From Rostratula benghalensis (Eukaryota > Chordata > Aves > Charadriiformes > Rostratulidae), in assembly GCA_013399305.1 (NCBI GenBank), contig VXAI01000178.1, positions 780,728 to 844,727 on the forward strand: 64,000 bases of DNA, in the 5' to 3' direction. Of this stretch, positions 13,141 through 25,500 are shown in pieces. The notes under the pieces were generated by a model. It had not been told where the DNA came from. It was given only the letters and a program-made list of their open reading frames with translations, and did not search any database. The position numbers and the translations under genes are program-made. Positions within the stretch are counted from its first letter, which is position 1, and every line of letters starts with the position of its first letter.

Positions 13141-16100
13141 AATGTATGTATATGTATATGTCTCTTTCCCAAAGTGTGTGAATGCTTTTGCATAAACACA
13201 CCAGGCAGCTGATCAGTCTTGGCAAGCATTATCTTTTCCAAGGGGGCAAAAAAGTCCTTTTTTGCTAGTTCGTTTTCTGAACATTCCCAGACACTAACAG
13301 AAATGCCTTAAGTTTTTATTATTTTCAGGCTCCCTCAATTTGCAGGCTAACTATGTTGTGTTTTTTTTTTTTTCCCTTGGTTCTTTTTAACTGGCTTGTG
13401 CTGCAATTGTTTTTCTTTCTGCAAAACTCGAGGCTCTTTGTCTTTACTTTTAAATTCTCTTCTATAAAGTCTTGGATGTTTTCACGCTCTGTGAACTGCA
13501 CCATTATTTCCCTCCTTGAAGAACAAGCCACAGTTTGCCTTTTTGGGCAGTAGAGCCCACCACCAGTGCCAACACTGGCATTTTTCATGCTGAGAAATTA
13601 GTCAATATTTAAGATTTAAGCATCAGGTATCGCAAGGATGAGACCTGTGAATCTACAGCAAACACAGCTAAGATTCCATTTCCCAGAACACAGCAGCAAA
13701 AGTTTCTTTTCTCACAGCTCCGAGTCTCTCTCTAGATAGCAAAAATGTTTTCTCTCTGAGATTTTTCTCTTTCTCGAGTTCATATGCTCAGCATGAGGTT
13801 TTTCTCGGCATTCCCAAATACCTCCACCTCCATTTATAATTAGGTCCAAACAAACCCTATCATTGTTGTAGCTAAACTTCTAGCTTTACAAGCAGGCTCT
13901 GACAATTCCATATGCCATTCTGTAAAGAAATCTAATTTATATTCTTTTATATTAATCCTAAAAGATTGATACTCTTCCTTGAAAAGTATTTTAAGCCTAA
14001 ATCTATGACTGTGACTGACATAATTTAGCTGTTCGACCAAATGTCTGAGCTTGAGAGATCCGTATTGCTAAGATCTGGAGGTCCTGCTCTCTCTTCCCCC
14101 ATCTCTAATTCTTTCCTTGCCTCCATGAGAAGAAAGACACTGTTCTGTAGTTACACTGTTTTACCCCTCAGGGTTAAAAAGTCACAAGTTGATTGTCCTT
14201 AAAACCATTAGCATTTTCATCAACAAGATATCAAGACTTTGGGCTTTGATGGCAGACTTTTTGAGACTTGCTTGGCAATGACATGAGCTAGGAATAGGCT
14301 CCTGGCTCCTAATGAAATTTAAGGTTTTCCCCAAGATGCCAGACTCCAGGAGTTGGGATTTTTCTCAGAAAAGAGAAGGAACAAAACAAAAAAACCCAGA
14401 AAATATTTCAAATCTTTTTAGGAGCAAGCAGTTGTGTTTATTGCATGTTTGCTTTGTTGTCTCTGATCTGTTTTGAATCCTGAATGTTTGAAGTGCTTAA
14501 ACGCTTGCTTATCTTGGAACATACGGTACCACTGATTTCTATGAAAATGCCAATGCACTCACAACGCTACGCACATGCTTCGAAATGTTTTGTTGGAACA
14601 AAGATAAAGGAAAAAACTTTTGAGTATAAATTCTGCCGTCTGAAAAACCCTGCAGAACCATCCACTCCACCCACATGTCCATTGAAATTAAAGCTTTCAT
14701 TAGCATTTTCCATGTTCTATTCTCTCTGTCCTCTGCCAAATTTCAAGAAACTTTTCCTTCTGCTTTTGTCCTATTTTTGGTCATTTTTTTATGCGTTCAT
14801 TTATTTTTATATTTGTCAGGGTTAAACCTCAGCATCTTTTCATAGATAGAGTCCTGACTTCAGGAGGACAAACTTCCCACTTTTGTCATTTTAAGGAAAC
14901 TGATGCAAAAACCCTCCCAGAAATCATGGTCCTTTTCCCCTGGCTCCAGAAGGGTTTTGACTAAGCCCAGTCCTGGGAGACAATCATATTCCCACTAGCT
15001 GGTGAAGTTACTAAAAATCAAGAACTTTGCAGTTTGGGACCTCAGGAGCTTGCTCATTTTTCAATCCTGCTTGTGGACCGACTGACTTTGGATGCTTGTT
15101 GAATGTGAAAAGCAGGAATTAGACACTAAGCCAAAGACTGTCTTCTCAGAAATGCTGTCCTTCCCTCATTCAGCAGTTTGCTTGGCCGGCAGATTTTTTT
15201 TTTCTCCTTCAACTACAAGCAACCAAAAGATCTTTTGGTAAACAACATACCGTTAATTAGAAATTTAATAACATTGTATATTGCTTTTTAAAGGGCTGGT
15301 TTCTTCCATTCTGAACAATAAAAAGGATTGAGCTCCTGTTTCAGATGTGTTGTGTGTGCCTGGTGAACTGCACTCTTGGTGATAACACACCTCCAGCATT
15401 TTCCACTCTATGCCATCCTATGTCTTCCTACCTCTGCCCCACGTTGAGTTAAAAGACAGAAGAAAAGAGCTCTTACACCTCATCACGTCTTCTTCAGACA
15501 AGGGACTCTGGTTTAGTAAATTCTAGGAGGATAAGAAAGGTAGTGTGGAATTCAGGAAGTTATGCAACAGGAATGAAAATGAGTGGAACTTCTCATGCAT
15601 GGAGGAAATTCAACATATAAACATAACCTTCAAAGTTGGAAGCTAACCTTTACATGGCCAGAGATCTACTCTGCAACCACAGAACTGGAGAAGGAAATAA
15701 TTTACAGGTAATGAGCAGATGAAAATCTCCACTGGCTGGCTGTACCTGAGATTTAATCTGATATAATCTCAAATATTAGCCATGTGGGGGTTTTGCCCCT
15801 TCACCAAGGGCTCACTGAGCTAGCTGTGGGGCAGGCTGAGGAAAGAACGGTTGTATTTATCACACAAAATGGAACTTGAGGGACCTGAAGACAAGCCTGA
15901 TTTTTTTTTTCCTGTCTTCAGCCACAAGGCTGGATGGTTGCACCAGTTTTAATAAATTCATGGTGCTAAGAAACATTCCCAGGCACTCCACCCTGACTAA
16001 TAAATTAGAACAATAGCTGGCACAGTTTTAGTCTTGGTGAACCATCACCTTTCCAAGCCAATCCTAGATACTCTTTGGGAATTTGAAAGTTGCAGGGCCT

Positions 16101-16924
16101 GAACCCAAAGGCAATTGAGACTAACTACCCTCTTTTCCGGAGGTCAATAAGCTTAACAGGACAAACATGGAACTTTTTATACCATGGCCCCAGGGCCAGA
16201 GAGCAGACCTTGGAGCCTGGCTGGGATTATCATGGCTCCTATCTCCAGGGGATTTGGGCTTGTGTACAGCAAAGAAAACAATGGACTTGATCATAATATA
16301 ACATCCATAATTTAATTAAAGGGTGAGCTTTTCTGCCTGTTCTGTTAATCTGATTAAAGTCATCTGCTGAAATTGTGCAGGTGTGACTGTGTGATGCAGA
16401 CACACTGGAACAGGCCACTGAGCTGAAGAAAACATCCCCTTCCCTGTCTGCCTCAGACCAGTAAATTTCTGGCAAGCATTTCTACTCATTGAGGGTCATA
16501 AAGCTAAATGAGATCTATAAACCTCAATAAAGTAGATTAAAATATACTTTTGAATAAAGGTAACATCGAAAGATGAAAAGGAAGGAAAGTTGTGCTTGTG
16601 AGGAATCATTAAAATGAATAGAGCTATTCAGCATGGATTGTTGGGAGATGACAGAGAACCATAAAATTGTGAGTGGAAAAGAAAAAGTGAAAAGGGATTG
16701 ACTGTTACTGTTTTCATCCAGTGCAAGAACCAGAGGAGATCAAATTAAATCAGCATGTGGCACATCCAGCCTTTGAACAAACTTTAAAACTCCTTGCCAC
16801 AAAAATCTGTGGATGTCTATAGCCAGCATGATTTAAAAAGCAGATTTATCTATGGCTTTTAAACAAGGATACTACCTCTGGCCATAAATTATTGGCAGCT
16901 GAGGCATTATCCCAGCATGATATG
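13141..16924. other. Gene-free interval without recognised repeats
   Basis: Unique AT-rich sequence with a 13-base T run at 13361-13373. Short frames on both strands have no recognisable domains. Confidence 0.5.
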
Positions 16925-17442
16925 GGGTCAGAAGGGAACTCTGGAGATCATCTAGTCCAACTGCCCTACCAAAGCAGATCCTCCTACAGCAGGCTGCACA
17001 AGAATTTGTCCAGGTGGGTTTTGAATGTCTCCAGAGATGGAGACTCCACCACCTCTCTGGGCAGCCTCTGCCACCCTCAAAGTGAAGAAGTTCCTCCTCG
17101 TGTTTAGATGGAACTTATGTACAGGTTTGTGCCCATTTCCTCTTGATCTCTCACTGTGCACCACTGAAAAAAAGACTGACCCCATCCTCTTCTCACCCAC
17201 CCCTTAAAAATTTATAGGTGTTGATCAGACCCCTCCTCAGCCTTCTCTTCTCCAGACTGAAAAGCCCCAAGTCCCTCAACCTTCCCTCGTAAGAGGCTCC
17301 AGGCCTCTAATTATCTTTGTCATCCTCTGCTGTACCCTCTCCAGTAGTTCCCTGTCCTTCCTGAACTGGGGAGCCCAGAACTGGACACAGTACTCCAGAT
17401 GGGGTCTCACCAGGGCAGAGTAGAAGGGAAGAATGACCCTCT
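16925..17442 (-). mobile_element. CR1 retrotransposon 3' part
   Basis: A roughly 500-bp minus-strand CR1: GAGATCATCTAGTCCAACTG near the terminus, the GGAGACTCCACCACCTCTCT block, and a distal region with GAACTGGACACAGTACTCCA and the GGGGTCTCACCAGGGCAGAG block typical of the ORF2 C-terminus. It is moderately diverged and has small deletions. Confidence 0.9.
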
Positions 17443-18892
17443 ACTACCTCTAACTCTCAGAAGAGCATCTCACACTTGCACTGTTGTTATGCTCCTCCCT
17501 ATAAAGGGGCAGCTTGCATCTTAAGCAAGTTGGGTCTTTGGGCTGGCCCAGTGTGGCTATTCCTATAGGCAGACATGGATGTGGGGAGGAAAACCTATTC
17601 CAGCAGCCAACCTGGTAAGTGAATTGCCATGGAACTACATTTGCTGCTGATAAATCACCCAGCAGGGTCCTCCCTCAGAGCCTACCTCACTGCAGCTCAG
17701 GATAGCTCTTTCCACCAAATCCATCTCCACTCCTGAAGGCCTTTACCTATTAATTGACCAAGTGCACCAGATATGTAGCCTGACATGATGCTATCCCCAT
17801 TCTGAAGATGAAGAGATGTAGCAGTGAACCAAAGTTTAAGTTGTCAAGGTGTCCAGAGTCTTCCAAGATACTTTTTTGGGGTGGCTTCTTGGAGAAGCCT
17901 GTTCATTTCCTATTCACCTGAGACCCTCAGTTTCTCCATCTTCAAAAGGTACAGAATGCATCTTTTATCTACTGAAAAGCACAGGAGACCTCAGCAGGGT
18001 CTGAGGCCTGTGAACAACAGAACTGGGACCTTTTGTCTTCGGTGTTGTCCCAGTCTGGATGAGGTTCATCTTGGCAGCCTTAAGGAGAAAGGCTCCCTAC
18101 CCCATTAGCTCTCCATTGAACCATCCAGGCTTCCATGCCAGGCTGTTTTATTTGGAAAAGGTGACCACTTGTGGCAAACAGTATTTTTGTTGTTGCTGTT
18201 GTTGTTCTGGCTGATGTGAAACTCCTTGGCTTTACAATGCAGGTTTAATAAAGTCTATTAAAAAGGGTAAATATAGCAACTCCCTTTTGGAATTTCTTCC
18301 TTTTCTTTTTTAATTGATTATTTCTTAGAGGTAAAATTTTAATGCAATGGCAAAATATCAGAAGTAATTAGATTAAGTGGGGGGGAGCTATTGAACTTTT
18401 TTGAGAGCTATAAACTAGAAATGAAACAAAACTTACTTTATATTTGTTAGACAAGTGTGTGTGTTTATATATTTCTCTAGTACTTGCCAGTTTTGCTCTT
18501 TTTTCTTCTTTCAAAGCACTTCAAGCAATAACACTACGGATGATAGAACACTTTGTTTATTCTTGTTTTCTTTCCAGTAATGAATAAGCTCGAAGGGCAT
18601 TATTTTAACTAGGCTCCTGTAATCCTTTAATGGGGCTTGTCAAAAATAAGACCCAGCACTGCCAGACATCATGCAGCAAAAAGCTGCTTAATGCCAAACT
18701 CCTTGGCACTGGAGAAGCTGGGAATTGGCTGATTTTTCTTCCTATTCTGTTTGAATATGCACCTTCCTGGGTCCCAAAGGTCACAGCTCAGGCAACGCCT
18801 GAAACTTGGTCCCTGTCCTTAAAGGAGGAGAAGGATAACATTTTCTCTCTCTTCCAGTTTAATGCACTGGGATGGGCTGAGCCTTAAGGGAT
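17443..18892. other. Gene-free interval with a short (TTG)n microsatellite
   Basis: An interrupted TTG repeat lies at about 18187-18206. No coding or RNA feature was seen. Confidence 0.5.
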
Positions 18893-19096
18893 TGGAAGTT
18901 ATCAGTGATGTAAACTGAGAGAGGGTAGACTTAAGATCTGAGGAAAAAATTCTTTCTGTGAAAGATCTTTCTGGCCCAGGTTGCCCAGAAAAGCTGTGGC
19001 TGCCCCATCCTTCAAGGGGTTCAAGGCCAGGTTGGATGAGGCTTGGAGCAACCTGGGGTGGTGGGTGTCCTCTGCCCAGGGCAGGGGTCTTCATCC
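18893..19096 (+). mobile_element. CR1 retrotransposon fragment lacking its tail
   Basis: Plus-strand CR1 with the GGCCCAGGTTGCCCAGAAAA block, the AAGGCCAGGTTGGATGAGGC block and GCAACCTGGGGTGGTGGGTG. It stops near the CCCAGGGCAGGGG segment before the usual ATTCTATG tail, so the 3' end is deleted or diverged. Confidence 0.85.
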
Positions 19097-21444
19097 TGCA
19101 GAGCTAATGCTGCCCATACTCTGCTGCTTAACCCTCCTCAATTCAAGCTGTCTCTATTTCTCTTCTAATTTTGCTGATGAAGTGCCTTGCAGCAGATGTT
19201 CTTTGGCAGGCTGCACGTAGAAGAGGCTGCAAACCTTGCCCTTGAAACAGGGAATCCTTTAGCTCCTTTTTGTCTACAGCAATGGCTTGCTGAGTGATCA
19301 AGAATTTTCTCCTGAGAAAAGCCCATCAGATCTCAAGCAATGAGATTTCAAGAGCAGACTGAGGCCATAGAAAACCAGAAAAGGAACTATAAAGGAAATA
19401 AAACGAGGTGGGTTTCAAGACCCCGTTCCTACCAGGCATCACTTCAAGGAGCCCTAAAACACACTATTAAAATGCCCTTCACACTTTTCTTGGATTTGTT
19501 GAAAGGGCAACAGTGAGCACAGAGTAAAGGACCTGTACCTTGATTCTCAGAGGACTGTCCCCTCCAAGGGACAGATGAGTGGCTGTGGTGTCCCCTTTTC
19601 CATGATGCACACTCACTGCCTGTTGCAGGTGGTGCTGGCCCAGTGACAGGTCCCAGTGCCAAGGGAAGGAGGGATATTACAGCTCAAGAGAGGGAAACAC
19701 TTGCCTGTGGAATGGAAAGGTTAATCTAGTGAGGAGCAAATTATTGCCGGGGAGAGGACATGGCTCTTCATCTCAGCCTCTTGTGTCCAACAGGAAGGCA
19801 GCTCTGGCACGAAGATGCTTTTCATCACTGGGCGTTGCAGCCCAGAGGAGAGGCAGCAACATGAAAGCTCCCTTTGGGCTGGGAGGGGAGAGTGGAAATT
19901 GGAGTAAAACATTCAGAACCGCATACAGCTTCTCCTAATGACCTTGAAAAGCCAGATTGATATTTCTCTTCCAGGGGTGTTAGGCTTCCTTCAACTCCTT
20001 GTATTTTTGCTGGGGATGGTATTTCTCTCTGGAACTGTTCTCAGCCCTGTCATAGCCCCTTCAATGCATGGCCAGAAAATACATGGCACACTAAAAGGTA
20101 TAAGATAGGCTAAACGAGTGGTCTCCTCACTCTGCCCCAGAAGTTACTCTACTGCATCCACCTCAAATTTTCTCTTCCAGTCTCATCCCCCGATCCTGCT
20201 TGGGAAGGCATTTCAGATGCCCAGAGCTTGGGCTCGGTCACATCTCAAGAAGGAGATCTCTGCTTTTTACAAGGTGAGTGAATGCCCAGGTTAGCACAGC
20301 TCAGACTAATCTTCTCCAAGGAATGGTGAAATTTCAGGAACTAAAGAGAAATGGCATTTTATAATGAAAAGTGATGGAAGTATCATAATACTGGAAACAC
20401 CGGGAGAAAAGAATGACAGAGTGGAAGAAAAACAACCCATCTTTAAATTTCACTGTCGGCTTCTTTGGAGTTCATCAAGTACAAGTTTTAACCTGGATCA
20501 AAAAGTTTGCTGACAAAATTAGGGTCAAATCATCTGAATGTTGACTGGTGAGACTTTAAAGAATTAAGTGCATCCACACGATCAACTCCCACCAGATTGT
20601 CTAGAACATTTTTCCTAATTGCAGGAACCTCTCCAGTGCAAATGCAACCCTTTCAGACAGCTTTGATGATCTGCTTCCTATGATCATGGGGGTTTGTCAC
20701 CTCCAACATTTTGAACTTGAGCAAAAAGTCAAAGCTTGCCCTTGCCTTGCCACTGTCCTGATCACAGCCTTGAGTTCTGACCCAGCTGAGACCTCCTCCT
20801 GGACTTCTAAACCCAAAGGAAAAGCATCCCCGAGAGCCGGATGAAATCCTCAATTAATCACACATCACGTAAGAATAATGAGGACTGTTGAAAAAGCTTT
20901 TGAAAATTTGAGATAAGCTCCCCTCATCACTTCCTTTCTTGCCAGTGAGTTCACCGGAGTGCTTACATTTTCCACTCACCAGTAGGAAAAATGACAAACT
21001 GGAGAAGCTACCTGCATACACCTGGGAAAAACAAACAGGGCCTGGAGATAAGGGAAAGTGGGAGAACAGAGATAAGGGAAAGAACTAAACACTCCTCCCT
21101 CCTCTTTTCTTCCTCTCCATTTCCCCCTGGGAGCAGCAAAGTTCACAACACTCTGCTCTCCAGCCCCCACTTCACATGCAGGGTTGTGAGCATTAGTTTC
21201 CTGATGGGCCTGTGTTCTTCATGTCAGCAAGGTCTTTTCATTATAAGTGAGGCACATTGGGTACAGAAGAAGACTCAGTCTCCACCTGATAGATGAGGTG
21301 ATGTTAGGAGGGCTAGGATCCAGATCACAGAATACAATATGTGAACGTAGATGTCTCCACGCAGGTATCAGCATGTGCTGGGTATCTCAGCTCCCAGCCC
21401 CGAGAAGGTAGACATCCATGGTACAATTCAACAGGAAAAACATA
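19097..21444. other. Gene-free interval without recognised repeats
   Basis: Unique sequence; short frames only, no domain and no supported exon. Confidence 0.5.
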
Positions 21445-21632
21445 GGTGTGTAGAGCCACTGGAAGTGCCCTCAGTTACCCCATCCCTGGAGGTGTTCAAG
21501 GCCAGGCTGGACAGGGCTTTGAGCAACCAGGGCTAATGGGAGGTGTCCCTGCCCATGGCAGGAGGCTTGGAACTAGATGGTCTTTAAGATCCCTTCCCAA
21601 CCCAAAACCTTCATATTATTCTATACCCAGCT
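21445..21632 (+). mobile_element. CR1 retrotransposon 3' fragment
   Basis: Plus-strand CR1 end: CCATCCCTGGAGGTGTTCAA, AGGCCAGGCTGGACAGGGCT, a GTGTCCCTGCCCATGGCAGG block and a diverged tail (TATTATTCTATA). Confidence 0.88.
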
Positions 21633-22369
21633 GGCTTCCATCTCCCATTTCAGGGGAACACAGAGGTGTGCTCCCATGTCTTCTCTACCCCATCAGGGAA
21701 TCTGATTAAATCATTGTCTAAGGCAGAGGTGGACCAAACGAGCTGACTGATGTTGTACTTCAACCCAATCTTAAATCTCTACGCAAGGTTGCCCATGCCT
21801 CTTACTACAGACTGGACTTCAGAAGATCTCAGTGATGCGTGAGAATTGGTGGGGAGATGACCCGGGCACTTGTACACCTCCAGAAATATTCCATCTTGTC
21901 GATTCCAAGCCAGAGCGATGATGGGGATTGGCTCCTCCATCATCCAAATCTGCTCTCCCTCCCCTGTTTGAAAATCATGACCTTTGGGACAAGAAAGTGC
22001 AATGACAGCAAAATTGGCAAGTCCAACTGTCTACAGAAGGGAGTGAACTTGGCATCCTTGCATATCTGGAAATGGAGCTGTTTATGCAGGGGGAGGGAAA
22101 GGAGAGCTGCCATGTATAAGGTCTAAAATCGATCACTCACATTACCATAGCATGCTATGGAATGAGGGTCCTACTAACAAAGATGACATAAATAAACCCA
22201 CGTTAGCTCCTTCAGAACAAAATGTTTCTCCCTAGGAGAGACCTTGGAGTCACAGGAATCACCCAAAAGCATTCTCACTCACTGGTGCCACTCGCTCCAG
22301 TGAGTTTTCTCTGTCCTTTGTTTCCCTCTCCTGCCTTCCATCTCTGTCCCAGCCACTAATGTAGCTTAT
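21633..22369. other. Gene-free spacer
   Basis: No gene, RNA or repeat recognised. Confidence 0.45.
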
Positions 22370-22525
22370 GGAATCACAGAATCACAGAATAGTTTGTGTT
22401 CAAAGGGACCTTAAAGATCATCCAGTCCCACCACCCCCTCCACCATGGACAGGGACACCTCCCACCAGACCAGGTTGCTCAAAGCCCCATCCAACCTGGC
22501 CTTGAACACCCTCCTCCAGCAGAGC
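22370..22525 (-). mobile_element. CR1 retrotransposon 3' fragment with two tail units
   Basis: On the minus strand the element ends in two copies of the tail unit (GAATCACAGAATCACAGAAT on the plus strand at 22371-22390). It is truncated after the GGCCTTGAACACC block, leaving only about 150 bp. Confidence 0.9.
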
Positions 22526-25500
22526 ACGGAATCAGAGCAGGGTGTTAATAACAAACAGGCACTGTGGAATTAATGTTCCTTTCTGCAGATGTATCCCCAA
22601 AAAGTTGGCACAGCCACTGCAGTCTAGTGAAGAAGCACATTTTTTCCCCCTCTGCTAATAAGACCCCAAACCACAATTGAGCAATGGAGCAATTATGTTC
22701 TTTAAGATGAAATTCTGACTCATGCAAAGGAGTCTTAAAAAAAAAAAAAATCACTTTCCCCCTCTCCCCCCCCTTTTCCTGTGCTCTGCCAAAAATCCCA
22801 TGATGACCTTCTTTATTCTTTCCTGCTCATGGTTAAGTGGAATGACAGCTCAAGGTCAAGAACAAAAAACAATGTAATTTAAAGCTATGTAGAATAAAGT
22901 AGTAAATTTCAAAAGACCAGAAATTAATGCAATGGAAGGGAATTACTTTGTCAAATATGAAACCATGTCTGATCTCTAGTATCAGTGTAACAGAGGGGAA
23001 GCACAAAAAAAATCTAAATTTTTCATCTTTCTTAGTAACTGTAACAGATCAGGAGAGATGAAGCTGGATCACAATTTTGGCTTTGATTAATGTGAACCTT
23101 TAGTGACATATTGGATTTGGTGCTGAACTTCAAATCTCTGCCTTTAAAATGTTTTAAAACTTTGGTGCACAAACTGAAGGACTTGGGACTTGTCAGATCA
23201 GGTCAGAGTAGCTATCTGCTTCATCCTACCATGATTTCACATCATGCCGGGTCAAAATGAGGGATGCATTTAATGAGGATGTGGTAGCTTTAACCTGGTA
23301 GAAATAGGGAGGAGAGTCATGGAGAAATCATGCCACTGCACTGGACACACCAGCACAAGGAGATGGTCCAACCTGCTGCTAGTGGAAATATTCTGAGTGA
23401 CTGATAGATGACTTGGGTCTGCACTCTGGCACAACTTGTCTGAGAGACTCCTGAGAATGCAACAAAGGATTAAAGTATAGCAGATAGTTAAACAGCTCCT
23501 GTATATCAGGACTGGCCACTTTTCCCACAGAAAGTACTACTGGACTTCATCTTTTATTGTCAGGAGACACCTAAGTGATGTATCAACAAAAAATTGATTT
23601 AATTTACATGGGAAAAGTCACAAGTTTGGCAGATGTAAGACCTGGCAATCATGTGATGAATGTATCTGCCATAGCTGGGAACAGCAACACACTTGGTACA
23701 AGCCACTGATGAATGGTTAATTGACAGAAGGCAACAAGAGGGTAATTTATGAGTTTATATAAAGAATACAGCTTTCTGCTGCAGAGAAATCCTCATACTA
23801 ACCTGGCAGAAGGTTGAACAGACCAGACATCTAATGTTTGGTTACATTTAATTCATCCATCATTTCCTCTTAGAATTATCAAGCAAGAGTTAAGCTTTGG
23901 AAATTTGATGACCGATTTTGAAGATACTGTATCAGACAAGAAAGCATCAATGCTCTGCCATGGAGTTTGATGAGGCAGCCACAAACAGAAGCTTGAGCAG
24001 ACATCTTCTCCTGGTGCCCACAAGGCCTGAAATGAGACTGGAATACATTGAGATGGACAGAAAGGTACAGTAGGGGAGAAGGGATCTTTCCCTAGCAATG
24101 CTGGAACAGCACAACACCCTAAAAAAAAAAATTAACTAATAATCTCATAGAAGGCTTGATGACCTAGAGGCATCTCCTAGGGGAGATTCTGAAGAAATTA
24201 AGGTAGGTGAGCAAAAGCCTGAGGCCACCAGCAGAATGAAGTCACTAACAGAATGGGAATAAGATCTACCCCAGTGAACTGGTGCAAACAGAGAGGGGAA
24301 GGCTGATCTGAAGCTCAGCCCACTTGAAATACAGCACATCTCAGGACCTTTTTGAAGTGGATTCAGTTCATGGGATTGTCTCCTTAGAACATCACATCAG
24401 ACTTTTTTTAAAAAAAATTACTTCAGCTTTAGGAAGTTCCCAGGAGTTCATTATCCAGGCAGAGAAGCTGCTGTTAATCACCAGGGTTCCAGTGGGTGAG
24501 ACTTAAGAAGTATATCACAGTTATATAGGACCAATAAAATTGTTACGCGCAGCAAATGAATACTTTGCAGCTTTTAACATCTCCCACAGCCTTCCCAAGG
24601 TCCTCCCACTTTCTTAGCATTTATTTTTTTTTTCTATCACACTTTTGTGGATGCCAGAAAAGAATAAAAAAAATTTTAAAAGACAAAGAGAAAAGAAAGA
24701 GACAGAATATTAATGGAAGGAAAAATACTAAAAATATTAGTGGGTGTTTAGAATCAAATGAGGCATAAACCTCCCAAGTTGCTTCTGCAAATTGCTTGAC
24801 ATTTAATAGGGCAATTTTGTGGGGTACAGAGCTCCAAAGCTCTGTGATGGAGTTCTATGACTGGGATGGTTATGGCTCAGGAGCTTTTTTGAAATGTATC
24901 CCTTCTGTTGGACTGGGTGTTTTCAGTGTCTGCAAACAGTGTATTTGACAATGTTTTGTGTTGAGTGAGAACATTTACTTCCATTGAGCAATGAAAAAAA
25001 CCCTCTTCTCTATGACAAAGGCTCTCTGATTTCAAGAGCAATGATAGACGCAAATCGGCTTCCAAGAAATGAAGGATGATTTTTCATGAACTAAGAGATT
25101 AAACAGTATTTTAGTCCAGAGCTACATATGGATTTTGGGGATGGTCAAAGAACCTCTTGCAAATCAAGCTGCAGCAGTTTTAAAAGCTGTTTCATCTAGT
25201 TGTGAATAACTTTCTGGTGAAGGTTATTGTCACAAACTGTCCCATCCCTCCCTGCCCATCTGTCAAACCACTCCAGCTGCATTCACATGAACACATCATT
25301 CATGCAGCAGTAAGCTGTGATGTCCAAGATCTGGGCATCTGGACCCGGAGTGGGATGCAGAGCCCTGATTTAGGTGACGACTGTAATCTCTAGGAAGGGC
25401 CCGAGCAAATATTTTGCCAATTTCTTTTATCCTAAACTGAGAAAGGAAATACAAAACACATACTAAAAATTGTGGGAAAACATTGTGAGAAGGGTTATAG